DNA of 44,144 bases from Planctomycetaceae bacterium (GCA_003233175.1 QIKY01000240.1:1-44144); one strand, 5' to 3'; shown: positions 26,353-34,087, numbered from the stretch's first letter. Notes: generated from the letters alone by a model not told the origin. Made by a program: numbers and translations.

Positions 26353-26580
26353 ATGAAGTTCATCGAGATAACAGGCGAAACGCTTGACCGGATCGTCAAC
26401 GATGGCGAACTGCACCTAGCGGACTTGGAGTCGTCGGGCGTGGGCGCCAGCTCTATTGTTCGCATCAACCAGCAAGGAGATATTGAAGTTCGGCGGCCGC
26501 GAAAATGGGATGTTATCGGCGGCCTGCTGGGCAGTTTCGAAGAACGCGTGAGGGAGCAATCGGGAATGGATTGGGCCTAG
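26353..26580 (+). CDS. Small protein of unknown function, 75 residues
   Basis: ATG at 26353 with GAAGGCGG about eight bases upstream. The product MKFIEITGETLDRIVNDGEL... has a beta/alpha-like start, then SIVRINQQGDIEVRRPRKWD, then VIGGLLGSFEERVREQSGMD. No signal peptide or clear membrane helix. The GDIEVRRPRKWDVIGGLLGSF segment resembles short conserved planctomycete proteins, but I cannot name a family. Its TAG stop is the first triplet of a family-B element (26578-26680). Coding is likely because of the good ribosome-binding site and ordinary codon use. Confidence 0.7.
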   Translation: MKFIEITGETLDRIVNDGELHLADLESSGVGASSIVRINQQGDIEVRRPRKWDVIGGLLGSFEERVREQSGMDWA

Positions 26581-26680
26581 GGAACCGTCTTGAAACAGGT
26601 GACCGGTGTTAGCTCGGAAAAGCCCGGCATTTCGAAAAGGCTGGGCTTTTAATTCGGTAGGTAAATTCAGGACGGTTGCC
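26578..26680. repeat. About 102-bp inverted-end element, family B long form, copy 3
   Basis: Gap-free alignment with the reverse complement of 34248-34350 over about 102 bp. Identical blocks include TAGCTCGGAAAAGCCCGG and GGGCTTTTAATTCGGT. The outer ends are inverted (GAACCGTCTTGAAA versus TAAATTCAGGACGGTT) and the centre is an AAGCCCGGC/GCTGGGCTT hairpin. It begins with the TAG stop of the 75-residue gene and ends 52 bp before thiL. Confidence 0.8.
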
Positions 26681-26732
26681 AGGGCGTCGCGCTCGTATTG
26701 TGTCATTTCCAACCGTACGCGGAAGAACGCCC

Positions 26733-27656
26733 ATGGAGTTAGATTTTGTCGATTGGCTGAAGCCGCAGTTGCCGCCGCACCCCTTGCTCAAGTTGGGCGT
26801 CGGCGATGATGCGGCTATTCTTGATCTGGGACTGCGGCAAGATTGCGTCGTCACGACCGACCTACTAACCGAAGGCGTCGATTTTTTGCTGGCCGAATGC
26901 GGCGGCCAGCGCGTGGGGCGAAAGGCGTTGGCGGTCAACTTGAGCGATCTTGCCGCGATGGCGGCGCGGCCGGTGGGCGTGGTCGTGGCGCTGGCGCTGC
27001 CAGGTGAGGGCGCCGCCGAACTGGCTCGCCAGATCATCACCGGCATGTTGCCGCTGGCCGAGCATTTCCAGGTCGCGATTGCCGGCGGCGATACAAACTG
27101 TTGGCCGGGCGGTTTGGTGGTCAGTCTGACCGCGATCGGCGCCGTCGAAGCAAACAACGCCTGGACGCGCCACGGAGCACAACCGGGCGACGCCCTGCTC
27201 GTGACAGGCAGCCTGGGAGGAAGTATTCTGGGAAGGCACTTCGATTTCCAGCCTCGCGTGGAAGAGGCGTTGCTGTTGCAACGTGAATTCGAGGTGCATG
27301 CCGCGATCGATATCAGCGATGGCCTGTCGTTGGACGTCGCCCGTTTGGCGGCTGCGAGTGGTTGCGGCGTGGAGTTGGAGGCCGCCGCCATTCCTATTGC
27401 CCCCGGCGCCCAACGTTTGAGCAAGTCGACCAACAAATCGCCGCTTGCGCACGCCCTGGCCGACGGAGAAGATTTTGAACTGTTGCTGGCGATGCCGGAA
27501 GCCGTGGCGCGGCGTTTGCTCGCCGAACAGCCGTTGGATATTCCCCTCACCCGCATCGGCGAAATGACGTTGGAAAAAAAACTTTGGCTGCGGCAACCGG
27601 GCGGTGAAAGAATCGCCCTTGAGCCGCGCGGTTTTGAACACGGGAAAGACTCATGA
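26733..27656 (+). CDS. thiL: Thiamine-monophosphate kinase
   Basis: The 307-residue product matches ThiL. It has an N-terminal KLGVGDDAAILDLG metal/ATP site, VVTTDLLTEGVDFLL near 45, KALAVNLSDLAAMAARPVGV near 67-85, and IAGGDTNCWPGGLVVSLTAIG near 130. DISDGLSLDVARLAAASGCG follows near 195-215, then ADGEDFELLLAMP. It phosphorylates thiamine monophosphate to the diphosphate cofactor with ATP in the cytoplasm. The ATG at 26733 is at the family's usual position, a little before the GDDAA motif; an in-frame TTG at 26676 lies inside the repeat element. The stop overlaps the tsaE start (ATGA, 27653-27656), so the two are translationally coupled. Confidence 0.93.
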   Translation: MELDFVDWLKPQLPPHPLLKLGVGDDAAILDLGLRQDCVVTTDLLTEGVDFLLAECGGQRVGRKALAVNLSDLAAMAARPVGVVVALALPGEGAAELARQIITGMLPLAEHFQVAIAGGDTNCWPGGLVVSLTAIGAVEANNAWTRHGAQPGDALLVTGSLGGSILGRHFDFQPRVEEALLLQREFEVHAAIDISDGLSLDVARLAAASGCGVELEAAAIPIAPGAQRLSKSTNKSPLAHALADGEDFELLLAMPEAVARRLLAEQPLDIPLTRIGEMTLEKKLWLRQPGGERIALEPRGFEHGKDS

Positions 27657-28147
27657 CTGAATTTCTATTTTCCGCCGCTTCGTTGGAAGACACCGACCGC
27701 CTAGCCGCGGCGCTGGCGGAATTCCTGCCGGCGGGAACGGTGGTCTCGCTTTGTGGGACGTTGGGCGCCGGCAAAACACGGCTGACCCAAGGCATGGCGG
27801 CGTTTTGGGGAATCGACCCGGAGCGAGTCGTGAGTCCGACGTTTGTCTTGTGCCAACAATACGAGGGAGCGCGAACGCTGGTGCATTTCGACGCCTACCG
27901 ACTCCACGACGACGACGAATTCCTCGAACTCGGGGCGGAGGAATTCTTCGACTCTCCGGCAATCACGGTGGTCGAATGGGGCGACCGCGTCGTCGACTGC
28001 CTGCCCCGGGAGCGCGTCGAAATCGAAATTGACGTCGTCGACGACACCCGCCGGCAATTCCGCGTAAACAGTCGTGGCCAGAAATACGTAAGCACCATCG
28101 AACAAATCGCCACTAAATTGGCAGCCAGCGCGGAACCCGGAGTTTGA
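27653..28147 (+). CDS. tsaE: tRNA t6A-biosynthesis ATPase TsaE
   Basis: The 164-residue product has the P-loop at 35-42 (GTLGAGKT). It also has VVSPTFVLCQQYEG near 60, LVHFDAYRLHDDDEFLELG near 75-95 (a characteristic TsaE stretch) and ITVVEWGDRVVDCLP near 105. TsaE is the ATPase partner of TsaB and TsaD in making N6-threonylcarbamoyl-adenosine at position 37 of ANN-decoding tRNAs; it is nearly universal in bacteria. TsaB and TsaD are not in this window. The start overlaps the end of thiL by four bases, a gene order that appears in other bacteria. Confidence 0.95.
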   Translation: MTEFLFSAASLEDTDRLAAALAEFLPAGTVVSLCGTLGAGKTRLTQGMAAFWGIDPERVVSPTFVLCQQYEGARTLVHFDAYRLHDDDEFLELGAEEFFDSPAITVVEWGDRVVDCLPRERVEIEIDVVDDTRRQFRVNSRGQKYVSTIEQIATKLAASAEPGV

Positions 28148-28179
28148 GAACGAGTGCTTCGATATTTTTGCCCCGCGAC

Positions 28180-28782
28180 TTATTCATCTCGTGGCGAGCA
28201 GGTGGCCGGCGGCCAGGGATTGGTAACCTTGCACGCTTCGCGCTGCTCTCCATCCGCCATCAACGGATCGTCTGTCACGAAGAGGCTCATGAACAGCGAA
28301 GAATGGTTGAATTCAATTTGCCATTCACACCCGGCGAATTCGTAAAACACGATCGATTCCTCTTCGTCGCGATCGAGCCAATAGTATTCCCCGAATTCTT
28401 CAACACAGTTTTCGGGAGTCAAAGCGGCCAAATCGATCGTCTGGCCTTTGCGGACGACCCGGCCGCTGAACGGTTGGTATTGTGGTTCGATTGGGTCGCT
28501 GACGATAACGTTAAAACTCGTGATTTTATTATCCGAGACGTCACAATTCACGCACAGACCCAAGGAGTAATAGCAGAAATTGCCATCACGAAATGACGTG
28601 CCGCCTTCGTCAGGCCCTAAAAAGGAGAGCCGTTCGAGAGACTCGCCGAGCGCGACGCCGTTCAGGGCGCCGGCATCGAGGTCGAACGTCAACGGGCGTG
28701 CAAGGTTCGGCCGCCACTCGCGGGTGGGATTCGGTTTTCCGAAGAGGAATTCAAACATTGGAGACCAGCCCGGGGAAGACAT
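28180..28782 (-). CDS. Protein of unknown function, 200 residues
   Basis: Convergent with tsaE. Translation could begin at the ATG at 28780-28782 or at an in-frame ATG at 28756-28758 (MFEFLFGKPNPTREWRPN); neither has a good ribosome-binding site. The product is acidic and strand-rich (SFRDGNFCYYSLGLCVNCDV; SFNVIVSDPIEPQYQPFSGR; EFGEYYWLDRDEEESIVFYE). It has no signal peptide or membrane helix. The alternation of strands and the WLDRDEEE stretch recall small SUKH/immunity-like or DUF-type folds, but I cannot make a confident link. No toxin-like neighbour is present. Confidence 0.65.
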   Translation of the reverse strand: MSSPGWSPMFEFLFGKPNPTREWRPNLARPLTFDLDAGALNGVALGESLERLSFLGPDEGGTSFRDGNFCYYSLGLCVNCDVSDNKITSFNVIVSDPIEPQYQPFSGRVVRKGQTIDLAALTPENCVEEFGEYYWLDRDEEESIVFYEFAGCEWQIEFNHSSLFMSLFVTDDPLMADGEQREACKVTNPWPPATCSPRDE

Positions 28783-28955
28783 AAAACAATACGAGTGGCG
28801 CCCAAGCTAGACCTGGGAGCATCCGTGGAAAGTGTAACGGGCGGTGAGTAAGGCGTCAAACATCCGCTTCACCGAGGTGCGGCCGCCGAGGAAGAATTTC
28901 TGAAACCGTTCGCGGCGCCGTGAACGGTTACCAATAAACTTCCCAGCCGCAAGTC

Positions 28956-29825
28956 TTATTTTTCAAGTTCGCGGCCGATTTCGAAGATTTCCTCGGCGTC
29001 GAGAATCTGGTCGTTGCTCAGAAAAAGATGAGCAATCGCCTGCTTATGGATCTTCATCTTGGCGCCGCCCACGCCAATGGCGCCGTAACAAATAACACTG
29101 CCGCGTTGTTTTGCCTTGTCTTGCACTTCGACGCCGGCAATTCCCAGCGGCGGTACGGCGTTTAAGTCGATGACCACTTGCAGCGCCACGGCGGCTTGCA
29201 GGACGTCGTGCGGCAACAGTTCGATTCCGGCAGCGCCGGCGGCTATCACAATTCCGGCGCCGTCGAGCGCCGCAGCGACTTCTTCCGGTTGCGAAGCTGC
29301 TGCAGGGGAAATTTGTGCGACGGGATTTTGTGCTTGAATTCGCTGGCAAGCGGCCGCGGCCCGTTCGACGTTGCGAGAACAGAGGCGAACGCGAGCGCCG
29401 GCTTGGGCAAGCAACCGGGCGGCGCGCTGGCCTACAGGGCCCGTTCCAGCCAACACGGTGGCCACGGCGCCGGGCAACGCAACGTGCCGAGCCGCCGCTA
29501 AAACAGCCGCCGCCGCCGTGGTGTTGGCGCCATTGGCGTCGAGCATGACGGAAACGCGCATGGGTCCAAAGAAGGCGTCTTTGACACTCTGGAGGAGCAC
29601 TTCGGCGGCCTCCACGTTCGCGCCGCCAACGAAAATGGCGGTGCTATTAAGATCATCAACACCTCGCGTGAAAATGGCGCCATGCACCAATTCGCGAACA
29701 GCGTCGGGCGCCACGCCGTTGTATTGGAGGAGATGATCCACATCGGCGTCGACCGCCACGACGGCGTCAAAAACGCTGGCGTGAGCGCCGGAGTCGAGTT
29801 GAAGGAGAATCCGTTTTTTGCTCAT
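28956..29825 (-). CDS. mtdB: NAD(P)-dependent methylene-tetrahydromethanopterin dehydrogenase (MtdB/MtdC type)
   Basis: The 289-residue product has the MtdA/MtdB N-terminal domain (LLQLDSGAHASVFDAVVAVDADVDHLLQY, then FVGGANVEAAEVLLQSVKDAFFGPMRVSVMLDANGANTT in pieces). A Rossmann domain with AVATVLAGTGPVGQRAARLL near 120 and LCSRNVERA follows. The end is VICYGAIGVGGAKMKIHKQA, the substrate-site pattern of this family. It oxidises methylene-H4MPT to methenyl-H4MPT in formaldehyde/C1 metabolism, which planctomycetes are known to carry. Sequence by eye does not separate MtdB from the MtdC class reported from planctomycete-like DNA. It starts 30 bp after lutC and looks like the last gene of that operon. 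Confidence 0.88.
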   Translation of the reverse strand: MSKKRILLQLDSGAHASVFDAVVAVDADVDHLLQYNGVAPDAVRELVHGAIFTRGVDDLNSTAIFVGGANVEAAEVLLQSVKDAFFGPMRVSVMLDANGANTTAAAAVLAAARHVALPGAVATVLAGTGPVGQRAARLLAQAGARVRLCSRNVERAAAACQRIQAQNPVAQISPAAASQPEEVAAALDGAGIVIAAGAAGIELLPHDVLQAAVALQVVIDLNAVPPLGIAGVEVQDKAKQRGSVICYGAIGVGGAKMKIHKQAIAHLFLSNDQILDAEEIFEIGRELEK

Positions 29826-29841
29826 CTGGCTGAACCCTGTA

Positions 29842-29858
29842 TTTCAAAACACGTTCTA
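29842..29858. repeat. Isolated end of a family-E element at the lutC stop
   Basis: On the minus strand the 17 bases TAGAACGTGTTTTGAAA, starting with the lutC stop codon, are identical to 24278-24294, the outer end of the family-E element. The matching second end is absent, so this is probably a relic. Confidence 0.6.
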
Positions 29859-30458
29859 GGCGCCGCCGTTTTCCAGTAGCAGCACGTGCAGCGAACGGGC
29901 GCCGTGGGCGCCGATCACCAACGACTGCTCGATATCGGCGGTCTTGGAAGGACCCGAGAGAAAAACGCCGAACCCGGCTTGCTCGAAGCCAACACGTTCG
30001 TACGCCTGATGCATGTTATGCACGATTTGATCGGCGTCGAGCAACACGATAATGTGCTGCGGAATGAAGTAAATGACCCGATGCTTGACGCCGCGGTCGG
30101 TGAGCCACACGGCGCCGTTTTCCGCCACACCGAATTCGCCGCGAACAATCGCCACGTCGACATCCTCCAAGTCGTGAGGGTCGGCGATGTCGTCAAGAAA
30201 CACGTTCGCTTTTTCGACGCCCTCGACCAGCGAACACACTTTTTTGGCGTCGGCATAACAGGGCAGTTCCGGTAACTTGGCGAGGCCGTCTTGCATGTTC
30301 CGCACGCGAATACAATTGCCGCCGACCGCCGCCACCATTTTTTCAAACGTGGCGATTGCGTTGGGTGTGGCGACCCAATTTTGTTGCAACGAAGGCGCCG
30401 GTTGCTCGTCCAAGCGTTTGAAACGCAAGGCCTGCAAAATTGTTTGTTTACTTTCCAT
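29856..30458 (-). CDS. lutC: LutC-type LUD-domain protein of L-lactate oxidation
   Basis: The 200-residue product is a LUD-domain protein. It has ATPNAIATFEKMVAAVGGNC near 30, DVDVAIVRGEFGVAENGAVW near 100 (the conserved ..AETGT/AENGA-W patch), HIIVLLDADQIVHNMHQAYE near 140, and SLVIGAHGARSLHVLLLENGG at the C-terminus. LutC works with LutA and LutB to oxidise L-lactate to pyruvate. The ATG at 30456-30458 lies inside the end of lutB (11-bp overlap). GPSKTADIEQSLVIGAHGAR is a typical LutC ending. The TAG stop coincides with the end of a family-E repeat relic. Confidence 0.92.
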   Translation of the reverse strand: MESKQTILQALRFKRLDEQPAPSLQQNWVATPNAIATFEKMVAAVGGNCIRVRNMQDGLAKLPELPCYADAKKVCSLVEGVEKANVFLDDIADPHDLEDVDVAIVRGEFGVAENGAVWLTDRGVKHRVIYFIPQHIIVLLDADQIVHNMHQAYERVGFEQAGFGVFLSGPSKTADIEQSLVIGAHGARSLHVLLLENGGA

Positions 30459-31827
30459 GGCGTCGCCGATATTGCTCCCGAAAACTCTTTCGCGGCATGG
30501 GCGGCAACTCGCGTTGCTTGCCCCACGCATTCAGAGGGTTGTATTTGAGAAAACGCGGCAAGAGCGGCAGCACGATGCGCATCGCCTTGCCCGCGAAGCG
30601 ATAAAGCCAAACGCGTCCCAGAACCACGCCCGCCAGCCGCATGCTCCAACGTTTTTTCCAATCCAGATGGCCCGACTCCGCCAGTTCGCGCCGCCATGTT
30701 AAAAGTTGGTGGTGGATATCGATTTTCACCGGGCAGACGTCCGTGCATGATCCACAAAGACTACAGGCGAACGGCAAGCTGGCGTATTTTTCGGGGTCGC
30801 GGCTGGGGGCCAGAATGGAGCCAATCGGCCCCGGCACCGGCGTTTCATAACTATGCCCGCCGCTGCGCCGATAAACCGGGCAGGTGTTCAAGCAGGCGCC
30901 GCAGCGAATACAACTCAGCGCACGCTGGTGCTCTTCGCTCTGTTGCAAGGCGCTGCGTCCGTTATCGACCAGCACGATATGCAAGGCGCCGCCCGCTCGC
31001 GGACCATGGAAATGCGAGGAGTAGGTGGTGATCGGTTGGCCCGTTGCCGAGCGCGCCAAGAGCCGCAGAAAAACGCCTAAATCGGCGGCGCGGGGAATGA
31101 TTTTTTCCAGCCCCATGCAGGCGATATGCAGGTTCGGCAGCGAGACGCCCAAATCGGCATTGCCTTCGTTCGTACACACGACAAAGCCGCCGGTTTCCGC
31201 GATGGCGAAATTGACGCCCGTGATGCCGGCGTCGGCTTGCATGAATCGTTCTCGCAGGTGTTGCCGCGCGGCTTCGGTTAAATAGGCGGGGTCGGTCGCG
31301 CCAGCCTCCGTTCCCAAATGCTCATGAAAACATTCGCCGACTTCCTCCTTCTTGATATGAATCGCGGGCAACACAATATGACTCGGCGGCTCCTGGCGGA
31401 GTTGCACGATGCGTTCGCCAAGATCGGTATCGACGACCTCTATTCCGTGCTGCTCCAGGAAAGGATTTAAGTGGCACTCCTCGGTCAGCATCGACTTACT
31501 CTTGACCACGCGCTGCACACCGCCGGCCTTCAAAATGCCATACACGATTTCGTTGTGTTCTTGTGCGTCGCGGGCCCAATGCACTTGGGCGCCCAACGCC
31601 GTGGCTTTACGTTCAAACTCTTCCAGATAATCGGGCAGGCGGGAAAGCGCATGCGCCTTGATTTGCCGCGCTGTCTCTCGTAATTGCTCCCACTCTGGAA
31701 CGGAGCGGGCGGCGGCGTCGCGTTTGTCGCGCACGAACCACAGGGCGCCGTCGTGCCAATGAGCGCGTTGCGAATCGGAAATGAATTCCGCCGCTTTTTG
31801 AGGATGATCGGAAACGCCGTGCGTCAT
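30448..31827 (-). CDS. lutB: LutB-type iron-sulphur protein of L-lactate oxidation
   Basis: The 459-residue product has an N-terminal LUD domain (VHWARDAQEHNEIVYGILKA; VKSKSMLTEECHLNPFLEQH; AITGVNFAIAETGGFVVCTNEG-like stretch). Two 4Fe-4S motifs follow near 312 and 363: CIRCGACLNTCPVY and CSLCGSCTDVCPVK. The C-terminal part has a basic/hydrophobic segment (KKRWSMRLAGVVLGRVWLYR). This is the LutB layout, the electron-transfer subunit of the lactate dehydrogenase complex LutABC, in the cytoplasm or at the membrane face. Its ATG overlaps the lutA stop by four bases (31824-31827). Symbol and role rest on motifs plus operon order. Confidence 0.94.
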   Translation of the reverse strand: MTHGVSDHPQKAAEFISDSQRAHWHDGALWFVRDKRDAAARSVPEWEQLRETARQIKAHALSRLPDYLEEFERKATALGAQVHWARDAQEHNEIVYGILKAGGVQRVVKSKSMLTEECHLNPFLEQHGIEVVDTDLGERIVQLRQEPPSHIVLPAIHIKKEEVGECFHEHLGTEAGATDPAYLTEAARQHLRERFMQADAGITGVNFAIAETGGFVVCTNEGNADLGVSLPNLHIACMGLEKIIPRAADLGVFLRLLARSATGQPITTYSSHFHGPRAGGALHIVLVDNGRSALQQSEEHQRALSCIRCGACLNTCPVYRRSGGHSYETPVPGPIGSILAPSRDPEKYASLPFACSLCGSCTDVCPVKIDIHHQLLTWRRELAESGHLDWKKRWSMRLAGVVLGRVWLYRFAGKAMRIVLPLLPRFLKYNPLNAWGKQRELPPMPRKSFREQYRRRHGK

Positions 31828-32615
31828 GTCTGCGTCTTCCCGTTCCGGGGCAATTTATTTCCCGCCAACAATTCCGCGATATGCATGACCGGCAGGTTCT
31901 GTTTTTGGCGGCGAATCAGCCCGTCCATGTGCATCAGGCACGACATATCGTTGGCCACGATCACTTCGGCGCCGGCTTGTTGGTGGTCGGCGATGCGGTC
32001 TTGCCCCATCATGCAAGAGACCGCCTCTTCGCCCACGGCGAACGCGCCGCCGAATCCACAGCATTCGTCGCTGCGTTCAAGCGTCACCAACTCCAGCCCC
32101 TCCACCATTCGCAACAGCCGGTGCGTTTTGCTCTCGTTGTTTCCAACGGCGGCGTCATCGGGCGGCGGCATGAGTTCGCTCGCGGCGCCCAGCCGCAGTT
32201 CTCGCAGTCCATGACAACTCTGGTGGTAGCCGACGCGATGAGGGAATTGCACCGCCAACTTTTCGACCTGCACCACATCGGTGAGGAATTCACAGAGTTC
32301 GTACGTTTTACTTTTCAACTCCTCGAAACCGGGCTGACCGGCGAGGTATTCGTCGTAGTGCTTGCGCACCATGGCGGTGCAACTCCCCGAAGGGCAAACA
32401 ATGTATTCGTAGTCGCGAAAGATATCGAGAAAGGCGACCGCCAAGGGACGCGTTTGGGCCGTGCAGCCGGCGTTGGCCATCGGCTGGCCGCAACAGGTTT
32501 GCGCCGTGGGGAACGTAACTTCGGCGCCGAATTGCTCCAGCAAACGCAGCGTGGCGAAGCCGACCTCAGGATACCATTGGTCGATATAACAAGGTAGAAA
32601 CAGTGCGACCTGCAT
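31824..32615 (-). CDS. lutA: LutA-type CCG-domain Fe-S protein of L-lactate oxidation
   Basis: The 263-residue product has two cysteine-rich CCG domains: FPTAQTCCGQPMANAGC near 35-50 with a downstream CPSGSC, and SDECCGFGGAFAVGEEAVSC near 190. These bind a 4Fe-4S or non-cubane cluster in this family (also seen in GlpC and HdrB-like proteins). It begins MQVALFLPCYIDQWYPEVGF, a typical LutA start; I chose the ATG at 32613-32615 over an in-frame TTG nine codons upstream. It is the first gene of the operon lutA-lutB-lutC-mtdB. No lutR-type regulator or lactate permease lies next to it. Confidence 0.93.
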   Translation of the reverse strand: MQVALFLPCYIDQWYPEVGFATLRLLEQFGAEVTFPTAQTCCGQPMANAGCTAQTRPLAVAFLDIFRDYEYIVCPSGSCTAMVRKHYDEYLAGQPGFEELKSKTYELCEFLTDVVQVEKLAVQFPHRVGYHQSCHGLRELRLGAASELMPPPDDAAVGNNESKTHRLLRMVEGLELVTLERSDECCGFGGAFAVGEEAVSCMMGQDRIADHQQAGAEVIVANDMSCLMHMDGLIRRQKQNLPVMHIAELLAGNKLPRNGKTQT

Positions 32616-32908
32616 GGAATCATCGCCTGGGCGGCGGCTCAAAGGGGAGGAGCAAAAAGAACGGCGACGTCTGCGGAAACTTATCGCTGCCGGCTGCGGA
32701 AACTTATTCCCAGCTATTATGCCCCAATAATCCGATACTCTCTAGTTGGGCAGCGCCGCAGAAAAACGATATTTCGCACGTTTGGCAATGGCTCGCCAAG
32801 AAAAAAGCACGCTGAAGCGTGAACTCCAACGGCGCGGCCACCGCTCGCGATACAGGCAACGGCCGCGCGGCGTCGCCGCTGCGAAAAAACCCAGTCCATT
32901 TGCGACGT
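32616..32908. other. Upstream region of the lut operon with a family-A half element
   Basis: About 290 bp between the protease stop and the lutA start, both on the minus strand. It contains a half-copy of the family-A element near 32801-32830 (AGCACGCTGAAGCGTGAACT then CCAAC). The operon promoter should be here, but I see no boxes I would defend. Confidence 0.45.
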
Positions 32909-34087
32909 CTATTCACGACTGGCGATCACGACTTGCAATTGCCCCGGCTTGCCATCGCGATAGATAACGATCTTGACATCCTTGCCAATGCGCGTGAAGC
33001 GGGCCAAGTTGGAAAGATGGACATCGCTCTCGACGCGCACGCCATCGAATTTCAAAATGACGTCGTCTTTGAGCAAACCGCCCGCGTCTGCCGGAGAATC
33101 GGGAACCACGCCCGAAATCAAGACGCCCGCCAGCCGGGGCATTCCCAGACGCCTGGCTTCCTCCAGACCAAATTTCGCACTCATTTGCACGCCGAGAAAT
33201 CCGCTAACCACCTTTCCTTGCGTGACCAACTGCCGGGCAACCGACAACGCCACTCGACTGGGAATCGCGAAACCGATGCCTTCATTGCCGCCGGAGTTGC
33301 TGGCAATGGCGGTGTTAATGCCGATCAACTCCCCGCGCAAATTCATCAAAGGACCGCCGCTATTGCCGGGGTTGATTGCCGCATCGGTTTGCAGGAAGTC
33401 TTGAAAAAGCACGCCGGCGTCGCCCAACTCAAGATCGCGGCGGCCTTTGGCGCTAATAATGCCATACGTTACGGAGTGACTGAGGCCGAACGGACTTCCC
33501 ACCGCAATGACAAAATCTCCGATTTCCACTTTGTCGCTGCTGCCCACGCGCGCGGGGAAAAGCCGCGGAGCGTCGACCTCCAAGACGGCAATATCTGTTT
33601 CGCGGTTGTCCCAGATGCGCGTCGGATGGATTTCACGCCCATCAGCCAGGACGATGGTCGTTTTTCGCAGCGGGGCGTTGATAACCACATGCCGATTGGT
33701 GAGCACGTAGTTCTTGCCGCCGATCGCGATCACGACGCCGGCGCCGGCTTCGTCAACCGTTTTCGTGGCGCCGAAGCGTCCGCCGACTTCCTGTTTTTGG
33801 GCGTCGATGTGAACGACCGACGGTTTGACCAGCCGCACCACTTTTTTTAGGAGGTTTCCGCGAGCCTCCAACTCCGCCACCTGCGCCGCGACTTGTCGAA
33901 ATAATTCGTCGCGAGAATCGCCTTCCCCTGGCAAGGCCGACTGCCCAAATGAGAGGTTGTTCAGACCGGCACAAAGCACCATCGCCAAGGCCAGAAGCCT
34001 GCTGCAATTCCGGACGCCACTACCATTCCGGATGCCACTAAAATTCCGGACGCCACTAAAATTCCGGATGTTCGAACAGCAACTCAT
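32909..34087 (-). CDS. HtrA/Deg-type periplasmic serine protease with one PDZ domain
   Basis: The 392-residue product has a trypsin fold. The catalytic His is in NYVLTNRHVVINAPL near 132, Asp in DNRETDIAVLEVD near 165, and Ser in INPGNSGGPLMNLRGELIG near 244. One PDZ domain follows (FLGVQMSAKFGLEEARRLGM ... GGLLKDDVILKFDGVRVESD). HtrA proteins degrade or refold damaged periplasmic proteins. The N-terminus is odd: before a signal-like segment (LLALAMVLCAGLNNLSFGQ) there are about 25 residues made of RNFSGV-like hexapeptides encoded by an 18-bp tandem repeat. The ATG at 34085-34087 is chosen; a hexapeptide-free start is not available. E. coli-type Deg proteins have two PDZ domains; this one has one, like DegS. 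Confidence 0.88.
   Translation of the reverse strand: MSCCSNIRNFSGVRNFSGIRNGSGVRNCSRLLALAMVLCAGLNNLSFGQSALPGEGDSRDELFRQVAAQVAELEARGNLLKKVVRLVKPSVVHIDAQKQEVGGRFGATKTVDEAGAGVVIAIGGKNYVLTNRHVVINAPLRKTTIVLADGREIHPTRIWDNRETDIAVLEVDAPRLFPARVGSSDKVEIGDFVIAVGSPFGLSHSVTYGIISAKGRRDLELGDAGVLFQDFLQTDAAINPGNSGGPLMNLRGELIGINTAIASNSGGNEGIGFAIPSRVALSVARQLVTQGKVVSGFLGVQMSAKFGLEEARRLGMPRLAGVLISGVVPDSPADAGGLLKDDVILKFDGVRVESDVHLSNLARFTRIGKDVKIVIYRDGKPGQLQVVIASRE
34007..34070. repeat. 18-bp tandem repeat in the protease leader
   Basis: ATTCCGGACGCCACTACC (34007), ATTCCGGATGCCACTAAA (34025), ATTCCGGACGCCACTAAA (34043) and a partial fourth (34061). On the coding strand this adds RNFSGV/RNFSGI/RNGSGV hexapeptides before the signal segment. 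All units stay in frame, so copy number could vary without breaking the gene. Confidence 0.85.
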
